The position numbers were made by a program, and so were the translations under genes. Below the pieces are notes generated by a model that saw only the letters and a list, made by a program, of their open reading frames with translations, was not told the origin of the DNA and did no database searches. 64,000 bases of DNA from Polyangium sp. 6x1 (lineage in GTDB: Bacteria; Myxococcota_A; Polyangia; Polyangiales; Polyangiaceae): assembly GCF_029946515.1 (NCBI RefSeq), contig NZ_JARZHH010000015.1, positions 1-64,000 of the forward strand, written 5' to 3'. Shown one piece after another: positions 10,348 through 19,115 of the stretch. Position 1 is the first letter of the stretch; each line of letters opens with the position of its first letter.

Positions 10348-10916
10348 CCCTCGCCGTGGCCGCCCGAGGGCGAACGGGGAGTGACCGGAATACGCACCGT
10401 GCCCGGCGACGACGCGCGCGCGCTGAGCGGGCCCCGCAGGCTCGGCGGCGTGCTCGTGCTCGGCGGAATGGCGACGCTCACCGGTTGTGCGCTGCTCGGG
10501 CCGCCCTGCTCGGCGCGCCGCTCGATGACCTCGCGCAGCCGCGCCCGCTCGGGGAGGGTGACGACGTCGCCGAGGAAGCTCTCGGCCTCGCGCACCTCGC
10601 GGAACGCGCGGCGCTGCGGGTGGAAGGCGTCGCGCAGGATTCGCTGCATCTGGAGCGAGAGCGTCGGGCTCGCGCCGAGGACCAGCGCCGCGCGGAGCAG
10701 GCGCGGCTCGTTCCGCATCGTGGTGACGTACGCCTCCACCATGTCGGGCGGGAAGACGTTCGCGTCGCTCATATCGACGTAGACGATGTAGCTCCCGAGG
10801 ACCGACTGGAGCATCGCGTCGTGATCGCGCCGCCAACCAATGGCTTCGCCCTCACCGACTGGCGACCAGAACCGGACCTCGATCAGCCTGCCGACGTGGC
10901 TCTCGATGCTGTACAT
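10344..10916 (-). CDS. Hypothetical protein, weakly STAS-like, coupled to the membrane sulfatase
   Basis: 190 residues. The first ~115 residues alternate strands and helices (GSYIVYVDMSDANVFPPDMVEAY, LLRAALVLGASP, LQMQRILRDAF) in a way that faintly resembles SpoIIAA/STAS-like domains seen in other myxobacteria; this is only a fold-level guess. The last ~60 residues are Ser/Pro-rich and probably disordered. ATG at 10916 is preferred to TTG at 10928. The stop overlaps the next start by 4 nt (GTGA), which implies translational coupling with the sulfatase. Confidence 0.7.
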   Translation of the reverse strand: MYSIESHVGRLIEVRFWSPVGEGEAIGWRRDHDAMLQSVLGSYIVYVDMSDANVFPPDMVEAYVTTMRNEPRLLRAALVLGASPTLSLQMQRILRDAFHPQRRAFREVREAESFLGDVVTLPERARLREVIERRAEQGGPSSAQPVSVAIPPSTSTPPSLRGPLSARASSPGTVRIPVTPRSPSGGHGEG

Positions 10917-11067
10917 CGTCCGGAGCAAGCGTAACCGAGTTGCGCTTGTCCCTCAAGGCCGGCGTGCCCGCGGCGCGCGCCGGAGGCCCCTGCGAGGGGG
11001 CGCGAGGCGTGGGGCCCGGACGGATCGGGGCGACCCTCCGCGGGGTTGTCCAGGCAATACACTGCGA

Positions 11068-13008
11068 TCAGATGCCGTATTGGCGGAGCTTCTTGTGCAG
11101 GCCCTCGCGGGTGATGCCGAGGGTCTTGGCGGCGTTCGTCTTGTTGTTGTTGTGCTCGCGGAGGGCCTCGAGGAGGAGGTATTTCTCCACGACGTCCATC
11201 ATGTCCTTGAGCGTGCCGCGCGTGACGCCGGCGCGGTTGACGAGGCCCTCGACCTGGCGGATTCGCGGGGAGAGGAGGTCGGGCGTGGCGAACGCGCCGG
11301 GATCGAGCTGGATCACGATGCGCTGGACCTCGTTCTGGAGCTCGCGCACGTTGCCGGGCCAGTCGTAGGCCACCATGAGCTCCATCGCCTGCTGGCTGAA
11401 GCCGCCCACGTGCTTGCCGAGCTCCTCGGCGTAGCGCTGGAGGAAATGCGAGGCCAGCAGGGGAATGTCCTCGCGGCGCTCGCGGAGCGGCGGGAGGCGC
11501 AGCGGGAACTGGCTCAGGCGATAGTAGAGGTCCTCGCGGAAGCGGCCCTTCTTGACCTCCTCTTCGAGGTTCCGGTTCGTCGCGGTCACGATTCGCACGT
11601 TGACGTGCTTCGGGCTCGTGGCGCCGACGGGGCGGATCTCGCCCTCCTGCAGCGCGCGCAGGAGCTTCGATTGCAAGGAGAGCGGCGTCTCGGTGATCTC
11701 GTCGAGGAAGAGCGTGCCGCCGTCGGCGATCTCGAAGAGGCCCTTCTTGTCCTCGGTCGCGCCCGTGAACGAGCCCTTCTTGTGGCCGAAGAGCTCGCTT
11801 TCGAGGAGCGTCTCGGCGAGCGCGGCGCAGTTCTGCGCGACGAAGAGTTTGTCGCGGCGGTTCGAGGTGTAATGGATGCGCGCCGCCATGACCTCCTTGC
11901 CCGTGCCGGTCTCGCCTTCGAGCAGGACGGTGACGCGCGTGTTCACGACCTTCTGGATCTGCGCGAGGACGCGCTGCATCGGCTCGCTCTGGCCGATGAT
12001 GACGACGTCCTTGCCGCCGCGGCGCTTCTCCTCGCGGCCCTTGAGGAAGGTGTTCTCCTTCTGCAGGCGCTCCTCGGCCGAGACGAGGCGCTTGATGAGG
12101 CGCGCGTTGGCGACGGCGAGCGAGGCGTTGTACGCGAGGACGCCGAGCAGCTCGACGTCGTGCGCGTGGAGCATGCCGGGCGCGCTGCGGTTGTCGATCT
12201 GGAGGACGCCGATGATGTCCTCGCCGCGGAAGAGCGGGACGCCGATGGTGCTGCGGATGGAGGCGCCCATGATGGACTCGGTGCGGCCGACGTCCGTGGG
12301 CGCGTCGGCGGCGAGCACGGCGGCGCGCTCCTTGACGACCTTGCGGTAGACGCTGCGCGCGACGGGGACGGGGCCGCGCGGCGGACCGCCCGCGCCGTTC
12401 GCGAGGCGCACGCGGGTCATGACGGGCACGTAGGCGGCGGCGCCGGGATCACGGCCGTCTTCGTCGTCGCGCAGGATCACGGTGGCGTGTGTCGCGCTCG
12501 GGACGAGGAAGAGCGAGGCGTCGGCGACCTCGATGAGGACCTGGTCGAGATCGCTGCCCGCGCCGATGCGCTTCTGCGCGGCGTAGAGCTTGGAGAGCAG
12601 GCCCGGATCGCGCTCGATCGCCGCGGCGGCGGGGACGATCTCCTCGATGGGCTTGAGCTGCACGACGCGGGCTTTGTCGCCGTCGCCTTCGAGGGTGACG
12701 CGCAGCGCGGCCACGTTGTCGCCGGAGCCGAGCTCGACGACGTCGCCGGACTCGAGCTCGACGGGCCCGGTCTCGTGCGTCACGCGCCTGCGCTCGTCGC
12801 GACGCACGAGGGTCGTGCCGTTCGTCGAGTGCAGATCGTGCAGGGCGGCGCGATCGGCGCCGACGACGATGCGCGCGTGTTCCCCGGAGACGTGCTGGTC
12901 TTCGAGCACGACGTCGTTCGACGGAGCGCGCCCGATGCGCACGACCTCCTCGCCGACCTCGAACGTTCGACCCGCAGCGATCCCCTGCGTTACCTCCAGC
13001 ACGAGCAT
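11068..13008 (-). CDS. Sigma-54-dependent regulator: FHA, GAF, AAA+, Fis-type HTH
   Basis: 646 residues. Residues 1-~105 form an FHA domain (VVRIGRAPSNDVVL, SGEHARI, HDLHSTNGTTL), so it should bind phosphothreonine and couple a Ser/Thr kinase to transcription. A GAF domain follows (~140-330). The AAA+ core has Walker A GETGTGKE, the L1 loop GSFTGA (Ala of GAFTGA replaced by Ser), Walker B GGTLFLDEI and the R-finger region REDLYYRL. The C-terminus is a Fis-like helix-turn-helix (NNKTNAAKTLGITREGLHKKL). Activates sigma-54 promoters; targets unknown, though 47691-47706 in this window is a candidate sigma-54 promoter. Confidence 0.95.
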   Translation of the reverse strand: MLVLEVTQGIAAGRTFEVGEEVVRIGRAPSNDVVLEDQHVSGEHARIVVGADRAALHDLHSTNGTTLVRRDERRRVTHETGPVELESGDVVELGSGDNVAALRVTLEGDGDKARVVQLKPIEEIVPAAAAIERDPGLLSKLYAAQKRIGAGSDLDQVLIEVADASLFLVPSATHATVILRDDEDGRDPGAAAYVPVMTRVRLANGAGGPPRGPVPVARSVYRKVVKERAAVLAADAPTDVGRTESIMGASIRSTIGVPLFRGEDIIGVLQIDNRSAPGMLHAHDVELLGVLAYNASLAVANARLIKRLVSAEERLQKENTFLKGREEKRRGGKDVVIIGQSEPMQRVLAQIQKVVNTRVTVLLEGETGTGKEVMAARIHYTSNRRDKLFVAQNCAALAETLLESELFGHKKGSFTGATEDKKGLFEIADGGTLFLDEITETPLSLQSKLLRALQEGEIRPVGATSPKHVNVRIVTATNRNLEEEVKKGRFREDLYYRLSQFPLRLPPLRERREDIPLLASHFLQRYAEELGKHVGGFSQQAMELMVAYDWPGNVRELQNEVQRIVIQLDPGAFATPDLLSPRIRQVEGLVNRAGVTRGTLKDMMDVVEKYLLLEALREHNNNKTNAAKTLGITREGLHKKLRQYGI

Positions 13009-13113
13009 AAACCGGCGGGATACTACGCCTGGGTCCGCCTTGCGAAAACAAAACCCCGGGGCGCCGGAAGAACAAAACGCTTCGGAAACAAAGCCCCCCT
13101 TCGAAAACCAAAA

Positions 13114-13140
13114 CCCCCCTCTCCCGGAGGGAGAGGGGGG
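13114..13140 (-). terminator. Rho-independent terminator of the HEAT lipoprotein gene
   Basis: A perfect 12-bp GC-rich stem (13114-13125 with 13129-13140) and a 3-nt loop. Read on the minus strand it is followed by TTTTGGTTTT. It lies 24 nt past the stop of the gene at 13164-14939 and separates it from the regulator gene downstream. Confidence 0.85.
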
Positions 13141-13163
13141 CAGGGGGGTGTGGGAGTTCCAGT

Positions 13164-14939
13164 CTACTGGCCGCGCGCGTTCAAGCGGTAGATGACCGTC
13201 TTGAAGGGGTTGACCGCGGCGATCTTGTTGCTGTCCTTCGTCGCCTCGGCCTCGTCGACCATCTTCTGGAGCTGGCCCGCGATGGTCGCGTCGCCCTTCG
13301 CCGAGCGGCGATCGATCACCTGCACCGAGATGAACTTCCCGGCCGCGTTCGTGATCTTCGGCAGGAGCTCGACGAGCTTCGGACGCGCGGCGTCGCCGCC
13401 GAGCACGCCGACCATGTACGCGCTCTTCATGCCGACGAACTGCTTGTCACCGACGTGCGAGTTCGGATCCGCGAGCTTGCCGTAGTAGCAGTCGAGCTTG
13501 TCCCCGCACTCCTTCAGGAGGTCGGTGGCCGTCTTGTATTCCTTCTCGTAGCCCTTGCCGAGCGTGGAAGGCTTGCCGTCGGGGCCGTTGATCTTCGAGT
13601 TGAAGAGCTTGTCGACCTCGGGGATCTGGTCGGCCTTCATGAGCTTCATCGCCGTGAGCAGCGTCGCGGCGCGCATCGGCTCGAGATCGGCGTCCTCGCC
13701 CTTCGCGTCGAGCGCGTTCTTCACCATCCAGGGCACGAGGCTCGCGTCGAAGAGGTAGCCCATCGTCTCGAGGAGCTGATCACGCGCGCCGACGCCGGGC
13801 GGGATCGTCATCGTGATCGAGGTCTTCTCGTAGACGGCCTGCACCGCCTTGAGGCTCGCCTCTCCGCTCGGCAGCTTGAGCAGCTCGCGGGCGATGACGA
13901 CCTTGCCCGTATCGTCGGCCTTGCCGATCGCGTCGATCATGGGCTGCACGGCCTCCTCGCGGCCGATGCTGCCGAGGATGAGCGCGGCGGGCGCGACGTA
14001 CGCCGTGTCGGCCTGCTTCGTCGCGGCCTCGGGCACCTTGCCGTCCTCGCCCTTCTGCGAGAGGAGGAACTCCTCCTTCGAGTACTTCACGAGATCCGCG
14101 TCGGCGCCCTGGAGGAGCTTCACCGTCGGATCGATCGAGGGCTTGCCGATCTTGATGAGCGCGTAGATCGCCGTGGCCTGCGCGTCCGCCTTCGTCGGCG
14201 ACAGGACGACCTTGATGAGCGGCTGCACCGCCTTCGCGCTCTTCAGCTGGCCGAGGATCTCGCCGCAGGTGATCTGCCAGTAGAACTGGTCCTTGAGGAC
14301 GTTGATGTCCTTGCGGTCCGCGATCGGGACCTCGATCTTCTTGATGCAGTCGGCTTCCCACGAGGGCTCGGCGAGCTCGAGCAGCGCGTCGTGCACGTCG
14401 CGCGTGATGAGCGAGGCCTTCGGCTTCGAGTGGCGCAGCTTCGAGAACGCCTCGAAGAGCGGGCCCGCCGCTTCCTTCGCCTTCATCGGCCCGACGCCGC
14501 GCGCCGCAGCGCGCACGTCTTCTTCCGTGCTGTCGGGCTTGTAGTCCTTGAGCGTCTTGATGAGGCACGGCGCGCCGCGGGGATCACGCGCGTCGGAGAG
14601 GAACTTGACGACCTTCGACTGCGTCTTCTCGTCGAGATCGCCGGTCGCGCAGATCTGCGACATCGGCTCGACGATCTTGTCGAGCAGCGGCTTGACGTTC
14701 GGACCGTTCCTGTCCTTGTTGTCCTTCGTCATCGCGTCTTCGAAGAACTGGACGAGGCGGCTCACGGCAGGCACGCGCGTGGCCGGATCCGAGAGCTTCT
14801 TGACGTGCGTCGCGGGGTCGTTCTCGTCCCCCCCACAGCCAACGACGGCGCTCGTGGCGACGGTCACCCCCGAGGCGACGACGGCCCCCAAGAGGAGCGA
14901 ACGAAGGGTGGGGTAAAATCGGCGTGCAGTGCGGAACAT
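13164..14939 (-). CDS. HEAT-repeat lipoprotein
   Basis: 591 residues. The N-terminus MFRTARRFYPTLRSLLLG leads through a hydrophobic stretch to the lipobox AVVGC at ~34, so it is exported and lipidated. The rest is all-helical with recurrent HEAT/armadillo-like units (AVQPLIKVVLSPTKADAQAT, IYALIKIGKPSIDPTVKLL, ALILGSIGREEAVQPMI), a protein-binding superhelix. The ATG at 14939 has an AGGA site 6 nt upstream. It is monocistronic, ending in a strong terminator. Partner and role unknown; a related architecture fused to a cyclophilin occurs at 40262-42604. Confidence 0.85.
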   Translation of the reverse strand: MFRTARRFYPTLRSLLLGAVVASGVTVATSAVVGCGGDENDPATHVKKLSDPATRVPAVSRLVQFFEDAMTKDNKDRNGPNVKPLLDKIVEPMSQICATGDLDEKTQSKVVKFLSDARDPRGAPCLIKTLKDYKPDSTEEDVRAAARGVGPMKAKEAAGPLFEAFSKLRHSKPKASLITRDVHDALLELAEPSWEADCIKKIEVPIADRKDINVLKDQFYWQITCGEILGQLKSAKAVQPLIKVVLSPTKADAQATAIYALIKIGKPSIDPTVKLLQGADADLVKYSKEEFLLSQKGEDGKVPEAATKQADTAYVAPAALILGSIGREEAVQPMIDAIGKADDTGKVVIARELLKLPSGEASLKAVQAVYEKTSITMTIPPGVGARDQLLETMGYLFDASLVPWMVKNALDAKGEDADLEPMRAATLLTAMKLMKADQIPEVDKLFNSKINGPDGKPSTLGKGYEKEYKTATDLLKECGDKLDCYYGKLADPNSHVGDKQFVGMKSAYMVGVLGGDAARPKLVELLPKITNAAGKFISVQVIDRRSAKGDATIAGQLQKMVDEAEATKDSNKIAAVNPFKTVIYRLNARGQ

Positions 14940-15181
14940 GTCTTCCTCCGGCGTTCCCTCAGGAGCGGCCTTGGCACGGCGGGCGTGCGGTAGATGGGTC
15001 CCAGATGCCCCCCGCATCACGACGACCACGTGCCACTAGCGAGCGGAAACGAATGACAGCGCGATGCCGAAGACCAGCGGGCCGCGTTCCCCGGAAGGCC
15101 AAGTCCCCCGGATGACTGAAGAAAGCGGTCCGGCTTGCCTGCGATCTCGGGTCCGCACGCTATTCGTGGTCGCTCGACGTG

Positions 15182-16024
15182 TCAACGAACCCGCGAAAGC
15201 GCGAGCGCTCGGCGGAGCCCCAGTGCGAACAAACGGTCAGGCATCACACCACGTAGGGTCGTCATCGCGAACCCATCCCGCCCGACGATCGTCCGGAACG
15301 GGGGGGAGGGCGCGCCGACGAGGCGCGTGATGGTGCGACCCACCTCGTCGGGCGGCGGCGCGCGTCGGGCGCCGTTGATGGCGAGGTCTTCGATCTTGTG
15401 GATGAGCGCGGCGTAGGGGCCCTCGAGGGCGACGTGCGCGCCGCGCTTCAGGTTCTCGAAGAAGATCGGCGTGCGGAAGGTGCCGGGCGCGACGACGAGG
15501 ACGTCGATGCCGAAGGGCTCGACCTCCCAGCGCAGCGCTTCGCTGAAGCCCTCCACGGCGTGCTTCGTGGCCGCGTAGATCGAGAGGCACGGCATGGCCA
15601 CGCGGCCCGAGGTGCTCGACACGTTGATGACGCGGCCGCGGCGGGCGCCGCGCATCGAGGGGAGGATCGCGCGCGTGGTCGCCATGAGCCCGAGCACGTT
15701 GGTCTCGAGCTGCAGGCGCACGTCGTCCTCGGATTGCTCCTCGAACGGCCCGCCGATCGCGATGCCTGCATTGTTGACGAGCGCGAAGAAGGGCCCGTAC
15801 TTCAGGACGAGCTCGCGGATCTTGTCGCCCGCGCCGGCCGCCGTCACGTCGAGCTGCTCGACGTCGACCGAGACGCCGCGCGCCCTCGCGGCCTTCTCCA
15901 GGGCCTCGCGCCGGTCGAGGTCGCGCATCGTCGCCACGACCCTGTGCCCCGCCGCCGCACACTCGATCGCCGCGGACAAACCGATGCCGCTCGACGTCCC
16001 CGTGATCAGGACAAGCTCTGCCAC
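15182..16024 (-). CDS. Short-chain dehydrogenase/reductase (SDR)
   Basis: 280 residues of the classical SDR type: cofactor-binding TGTSSGIG at ~7-14, NNAG motif in FALVNNAGIAIGG, Ser in NVSSTSG and catalytic YAATK. The region after the active site (PGTFRTPIFF) is typical of oxidoreductases acting on lipophilic alcohols or ketones; substrate unknown. Start is GTG at 16024, the first start codon giving a complete Rossmann strand; no clear ribosome-binding site. Last gene of the four-gene minus-strand operon, 11 nt after the FAD oxidoreductase. Confidence 0.88.
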   Translation of the reverse strand: MAELVLITGTSSGIGLSAAIECAAAGHRVVATMRDLDRREALEKAARARGVSVDVEQLDVTAAGAGDKIRELVLKYGPFFALVNNAGIAIGGPFEEQSEDDVRLQLETNVLGLMATTRAILPSMRGARRGRVINVSSTSGRVAMPCLSIYAATKHAVEGFSEALRWEVEPFGIDVLVVAPGTFRTPIFFENLKRGAHVALEGPYAALIHKIEDLAINGARRAPPPDEVGRTITRLVGAPSPPFRTIVGRDGFAMTTLRGVMPDRLFALGLRRALALSRVR

Positions 16025-16035
16025 GGCCCGGCAGT

Positions 16036-17184
16036 CTAGCCGATGATCATGCTTTCGGAGAGCAACTTGCCCTCGGCGAACCTGCGCAGGTTCCAGCGGT
16101 CGAAGAGCGGCAGCTTCGTGCCCTCGGCGATGTGCTGCGCGAGCAGCTTGCCCATCACGGGCGCCATCATGAAGCCGTGGCCCATGAAGCCCGAGGCCTG
16201 GTAGAAGTTTTCGATCGCGTCGACCTCGCCCACGATGGGGTTCGCGTCGGGCGTGAGGTCGTAACATCCGGCCCACTGGCGCAGGACCTTCACCCGGCCG
16301 AGCAGCGGCACCGCGGCCGTGAGGGCGCGCGCGTAGAGCGCGAGGAACCGGTGCGACGAGCCCATGTCGAGGCCCTCGGGGACGTCCTCGTTGGAGATGC
16401 CTCCGACGATCTCGCCGCGCATCGACTGCGAGAAGTACAGGCCGTTCGAGAGGTCCGCGACGAGCGGCTTGAGCCAGGGCTTGAGCGGCTCGGTCGAGCA
16501 GATCTCGTGGCGGTGCGGGCGGTTCGGGAGCTTCACGTCGAGCATCGCCGCGAGGATCGGGCTCCACGCGCCGCAGGCGTTGACGACGCGGTTCGTGCGG
16601 ATGACGCCTTTGTTCGTCACGACGCCCTCGATGCGCGAGCCGCGCGTCTCGAAGCCCGTGACCTCGGTGAACGTCTCGATCTCCACGCCGAGCTTCTGCG
16701 CGCACTCGGCGTAGCCCCAGACGAACGGCCACGGGAAGACGACGGCGTCGTCGGGGTTGTAGCTCGCGAGCAGGACGCCCTCGGTGTCGAGCTCGGGCAC
16801 GATGCGCTTGGCCTCTTTCGGTTCGAGCAGGCGCGTCGCGAGGCCGCACTCGTTCTGCACGCGCACGCTCTTTTCGAGGTTCTTCTGCGCGCGCTCGTTC
16901 CGGACGAGGAAGAGGTAGCCGCCCTGGCGGAACCAGACGTTGATCTTCATCTCGGCCGCGAAGTCGCGGCACATGCGGATGCTCTCCTGCATGAGCCGGA
17001 TGTTCTCTTCGCTGCCGAACTGGGCACGTACACCGCCGCCGTTGCGGCCGCTCGCGCCGCCGCAGAGGTAGCCCTTCTCGACGACGACCGTGTCCGTGAT
17101 GCCGTGGTTTTTCGCGAGGTGCCAGGCGACGGACAGGCCCATGATCCCGCCCCCCACGATCACCACGCTGGCTCGGTCGCGCAT
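16036..17184 (-). CDS. FAD-dependent oxidoreductase, DAO/sarcosine-oxidase-beta type
   Basis: 382 residues. The N-terminus has the dinucleotide-binding GGGIMGLSVAWHLA followed by GASGRNGGGVRAQF, the signature of the D-amino-acid oxidase / sarcosine oxidase beta family. The C-terminus contains WAGCYDLTPDANPIVGEV and GFMGHGFMMAP, both typical of the same group. Expected reaction: oxidation of a secondary amine or amino acid with FAD. No partner subunits are nearby, so it is probably a monomeric type. It lies between the phosphatase and SDR genes, 12 nt after the former. Confidence 0.9.
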   Translation of the reverse strand: MRDRASVVIVGGGIMGLSVAWHLAKNHGITDTVVVEKGYLCGGASGRNGGGVRAQFGSEENIRLMQESIRMCRDFAAEMKINVWFRQGGYLFLVRNERAQKNLEKSVRVQNECGLATRLLEPKEAKRIVPELDTEGVLLASYNPDDAVVFPWPFVWGYAECAQKLGVEIETFTEVTGFETRGSRIEGVVTNKGVIRTNRVVNACGAWSPILAAMLDVKLPNRPHRHEICSTEPLKPWLKPLVADLSNGLYFSQSMRGEIVGGISNEDVPEGLDMGSSHRFLALYARALTAAVPLLGRVKVLRQWAGCYDLTPDANPIVGEVDAIENFYQASGFMGHGFMMAPVMGKLLAQHIAEGTKLPLFDRWNLRRFAEGKLLSESMIIG

Positions 17185-17196
17185 GGTATGCGGAGC

Positions 17197-18036
17197 TTAG
17201 CTCAAAGCCGAGATGGCTTCGATCACGGTGTCGTAGAGCGCGACGTTCGTCGCGACGAGGCCGTTTTCGAGCCGCAGCCCGCCGTACGCGTAGTCGATCG
17301 GCGCGCCGTCGAGGTCCGAGAAGCGGCCGCCCGCGGCGATGAGGATCGCCTCGGGGCCGCACGTGTCCCAGAGCTTCGCGCCCGTGCCGCCGTGCACGTA
17401 AATCTCGGCTTCTCCCGTGGCGACGCGCGCGACCTTCACGCCGACCGATCCGCACGGGACGATGCGGCGGACGCCGATCCGCCGGGCGAGCGGCTCGACG
17501 AGGTGCGGGCGGTGCGAGCGCGAGACCATCATCGTCGCCTTCGAAGGATCGTGCTGATCGGTGACGCGGAGCGGGCGGCGCGCGCCGTCCGGTCCCTCGA
17601 CGAAGGCGATGGGGGACGCGCCGACGCGGCCGCAGAGCGCCTCGCCCGACTCGGGGATCACGACCACGCCGAGCGTCGCGCGGCCGCCCACGGCGAGGCC
17701 GATCATCACGGCGAACTCGGGGTTTCGGTCGGCGAACTCGCGCGTGCCGTCGAGCGGATCGACGAAGAAGACGCGGCCCTGCTGGACCATCCGGCGCGCC
17801 TCGGCCGCGCTCTCGGGCGGGGTCTCCTCGGCGATGATCGGATCGCCGGGGAACGCTTCGGCGAGGCGCGCGCAGATGAGCGTGTTCGCCTCGCGATCGG
17901 CGCGCGTGACCGGATCGTTCGGGCCCTTCATCTCCACGGCGAACGGCGTCCGGTAGACCGCGCGGACGATCTCGGCCGCCTCGCGGGCGATGGAAAGGAC
18001 GGTCAGAAGCTCGTTGTCCATGCCGGCGCTCTCCAT
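17197..18036 (-). CDS. cysQ: Inositol-monophosphatase-family phosphatase, CysQ-like
   Basis: 279 residues. Metal and phosphate ligands of the Mg-dependent, lithium-sensitive family are all present: DPVTRADREAN, IIAEET, VDPLDGTREFADRNPEFAV and LWDTCGPEAI. The extended DPLDGTxEFxxRNxEF block favours 3'(2'),5'-bisphosphate nucleotidase (CysQ), which removes PAP from sulfate assimilation, over inositol monophosphatase. The ATG at 18036 has GGAGG 6 nt upstream, better than the ATG at 18021. Second gene of the operon, 23 nt after the aldo/keto reductase. Confidence 0.85.
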   Translation of the reverse strand: MESAGMDNELLTVLSIAREAAEIVRAVYRTPFAVEMKGPNDPVTRADREANTLICARLAEAFPGDPIIAEETPPESAAEARRMVQQGRVFFVDPLDGTREFADRNPEFAVMIGLAVGGRATLGVVVIPESGEALCGRVGASPIAFVEGPDGARRPLRVTDQHDPSKATMMVSRSHRPHLVEPLARRIGVRRIVPCGSVGVKVARVATGEAEIYVHGGTGAKLWDTCGPEAILIAAGGRFSDLDGAPIDYAYGGLRLENGLVATNVALYDTVIEAISALS

Positions 18037-18059
18037 ATCGTGCCTCCGCGCCCGCCTCG

Positions 18060-19010
18060 TCAGATCTCGATGCCCACGCCCTTGAGGCGCGCGGCGAGCT
18101 CGACCATCACGGTGTCCTTGAGATACGGCGGTTCGCCCGCCTCGCGCTCGAGCTGGTCGAACTGAGCGACCGAGCGCGGGCCCAGGATCGCCGAGGAGAC
18201 GAGCTGGTTCGCGAGGACGAACCGCAGCGCGACCGAGCGGAGCGTGCCGACGTCTTCGGCCTTGGAGAAGGGGCGGAGCGCGTCGAGCTGCTGGATGCGC
18301 TTGGCGAGCTCCTTGGGGCTCCAACGATCGGCGCGGTGGTCGCCCGCGTAGAACTCGCGCTCGGGGCTCCAGTGGCCGGTGAGCAGGCCATGGGCGAGCA
18401 CGCTCCGCGCGAGGACGCCGACGCCGTGGTCCTTCACGTCGGCGGAGAGCGCGTGGAGATCCTTGGCGACGAAGACGTTGTACGCGAGCTCGACGACCTT
18501 GGCCCCGGCGCGGATCGCGGCGCGCGCGACCTCGACCGAGCCGGCGCTCACGCCCCAGGCGCGCACGAGGCCGCGCTCTTCGAGCTCCTTCATGAACCCG
18601 ACGGAGTCAGCGCGCGCGAGCGCTTGTTCGGTCGGGTTGTGGAGGAGGACGATGTCGAGCGGGCTGCGATCGAGGCGCTCGCGTGAGCGCTCGAAGGCGA
18701 CGCGCAGGTAGCTCGGATCGAAGCGCTTCTGCGCGGGCGAGGTTTCGAGGTCGGTGCCGATCTTCGTGACGACGTAGGTCGTGTTCTTCGGCAGGCGCGC
18801 GCCGAGCTTCTTCTCCATCGCGCCGCGGCCGTAGACGTCGGCGGTGTCGAAGAGGTTCACGCCGGAGGAGACGGCGCGATCGAGGACGCGATCGACCTCC
18901 GGCAAGACGACGGGCCCGTAGCCGTCGCCGGAGAGCCCCCACGTGCCGAGGCCGAGCTCGGAGACTTCGAGGGAGGTTTTGCCGAGAGGCCGCTTTCGCA
19001 CGGCCTGCAT
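18060..19010 (-). CDS. Aldo/keto reductase
   Basis: 316 residues with the AKR TIM-barrel signature: LGLGTWGLSG near the start, FDTADVYGRG (catalytic Asp and Tyr), VVTKIG (Lys) and IVLLHNP (His) complete the tetrad; the NADPH-binding end AILGPRSVAQFDQ is present. Reduces aldehydes or ketones with NADPH; substrate unknown. First gene of the operon running to the SDR, with the promoter presumably in the 105-nt divergent gap next to it. Confidence 0.92.
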   Translation of the reverse strand: MQAVRKRPLGKTSLEVSELGLGTWGLSGDGYGPVVLPEVDRVLDRAVSSGVNLFDTADVYGRGAMEKKLGARLPKNTTYVVTKIGTDLETSPAQKRFDPSYLRVAFERSRERLDRSPLDIVLLHNPTEQALARADSVGFMKELEERGLVRAWGVSAGSVEVARAAIRAGAKVVELAYNVFVAKDLHALSADVKDHGVGVLARSVLAHGLLTGHWSPEREFYAGDHRADRWSPKELAKRIQQLDALRPFSKAEDVGTLRSVALRFVLANQLVSSAILGPRSVAQFDQLEREAGEPPYLKDTVMVELAARLKGVGIEI

Positions 19011-19115
19011 TTACAACGTACGGCGGTGTCCGTCCATCGTGCATGGCGCGAGCCCTCGCCCGCGCCGGACTCCCGATCGAGCCGCCCGGGAACCAGGGAG
19101 GTTTACGAGGGAACC

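Noticed and set aside
14940-15181. Gap between the HEAT lipoprotein start and the SDR stop searched for a small gene or RNA
   Set aside because: No frame with codon bias, no tRNA-like cloverleaf and no clear hairpin-plus-U terminator.
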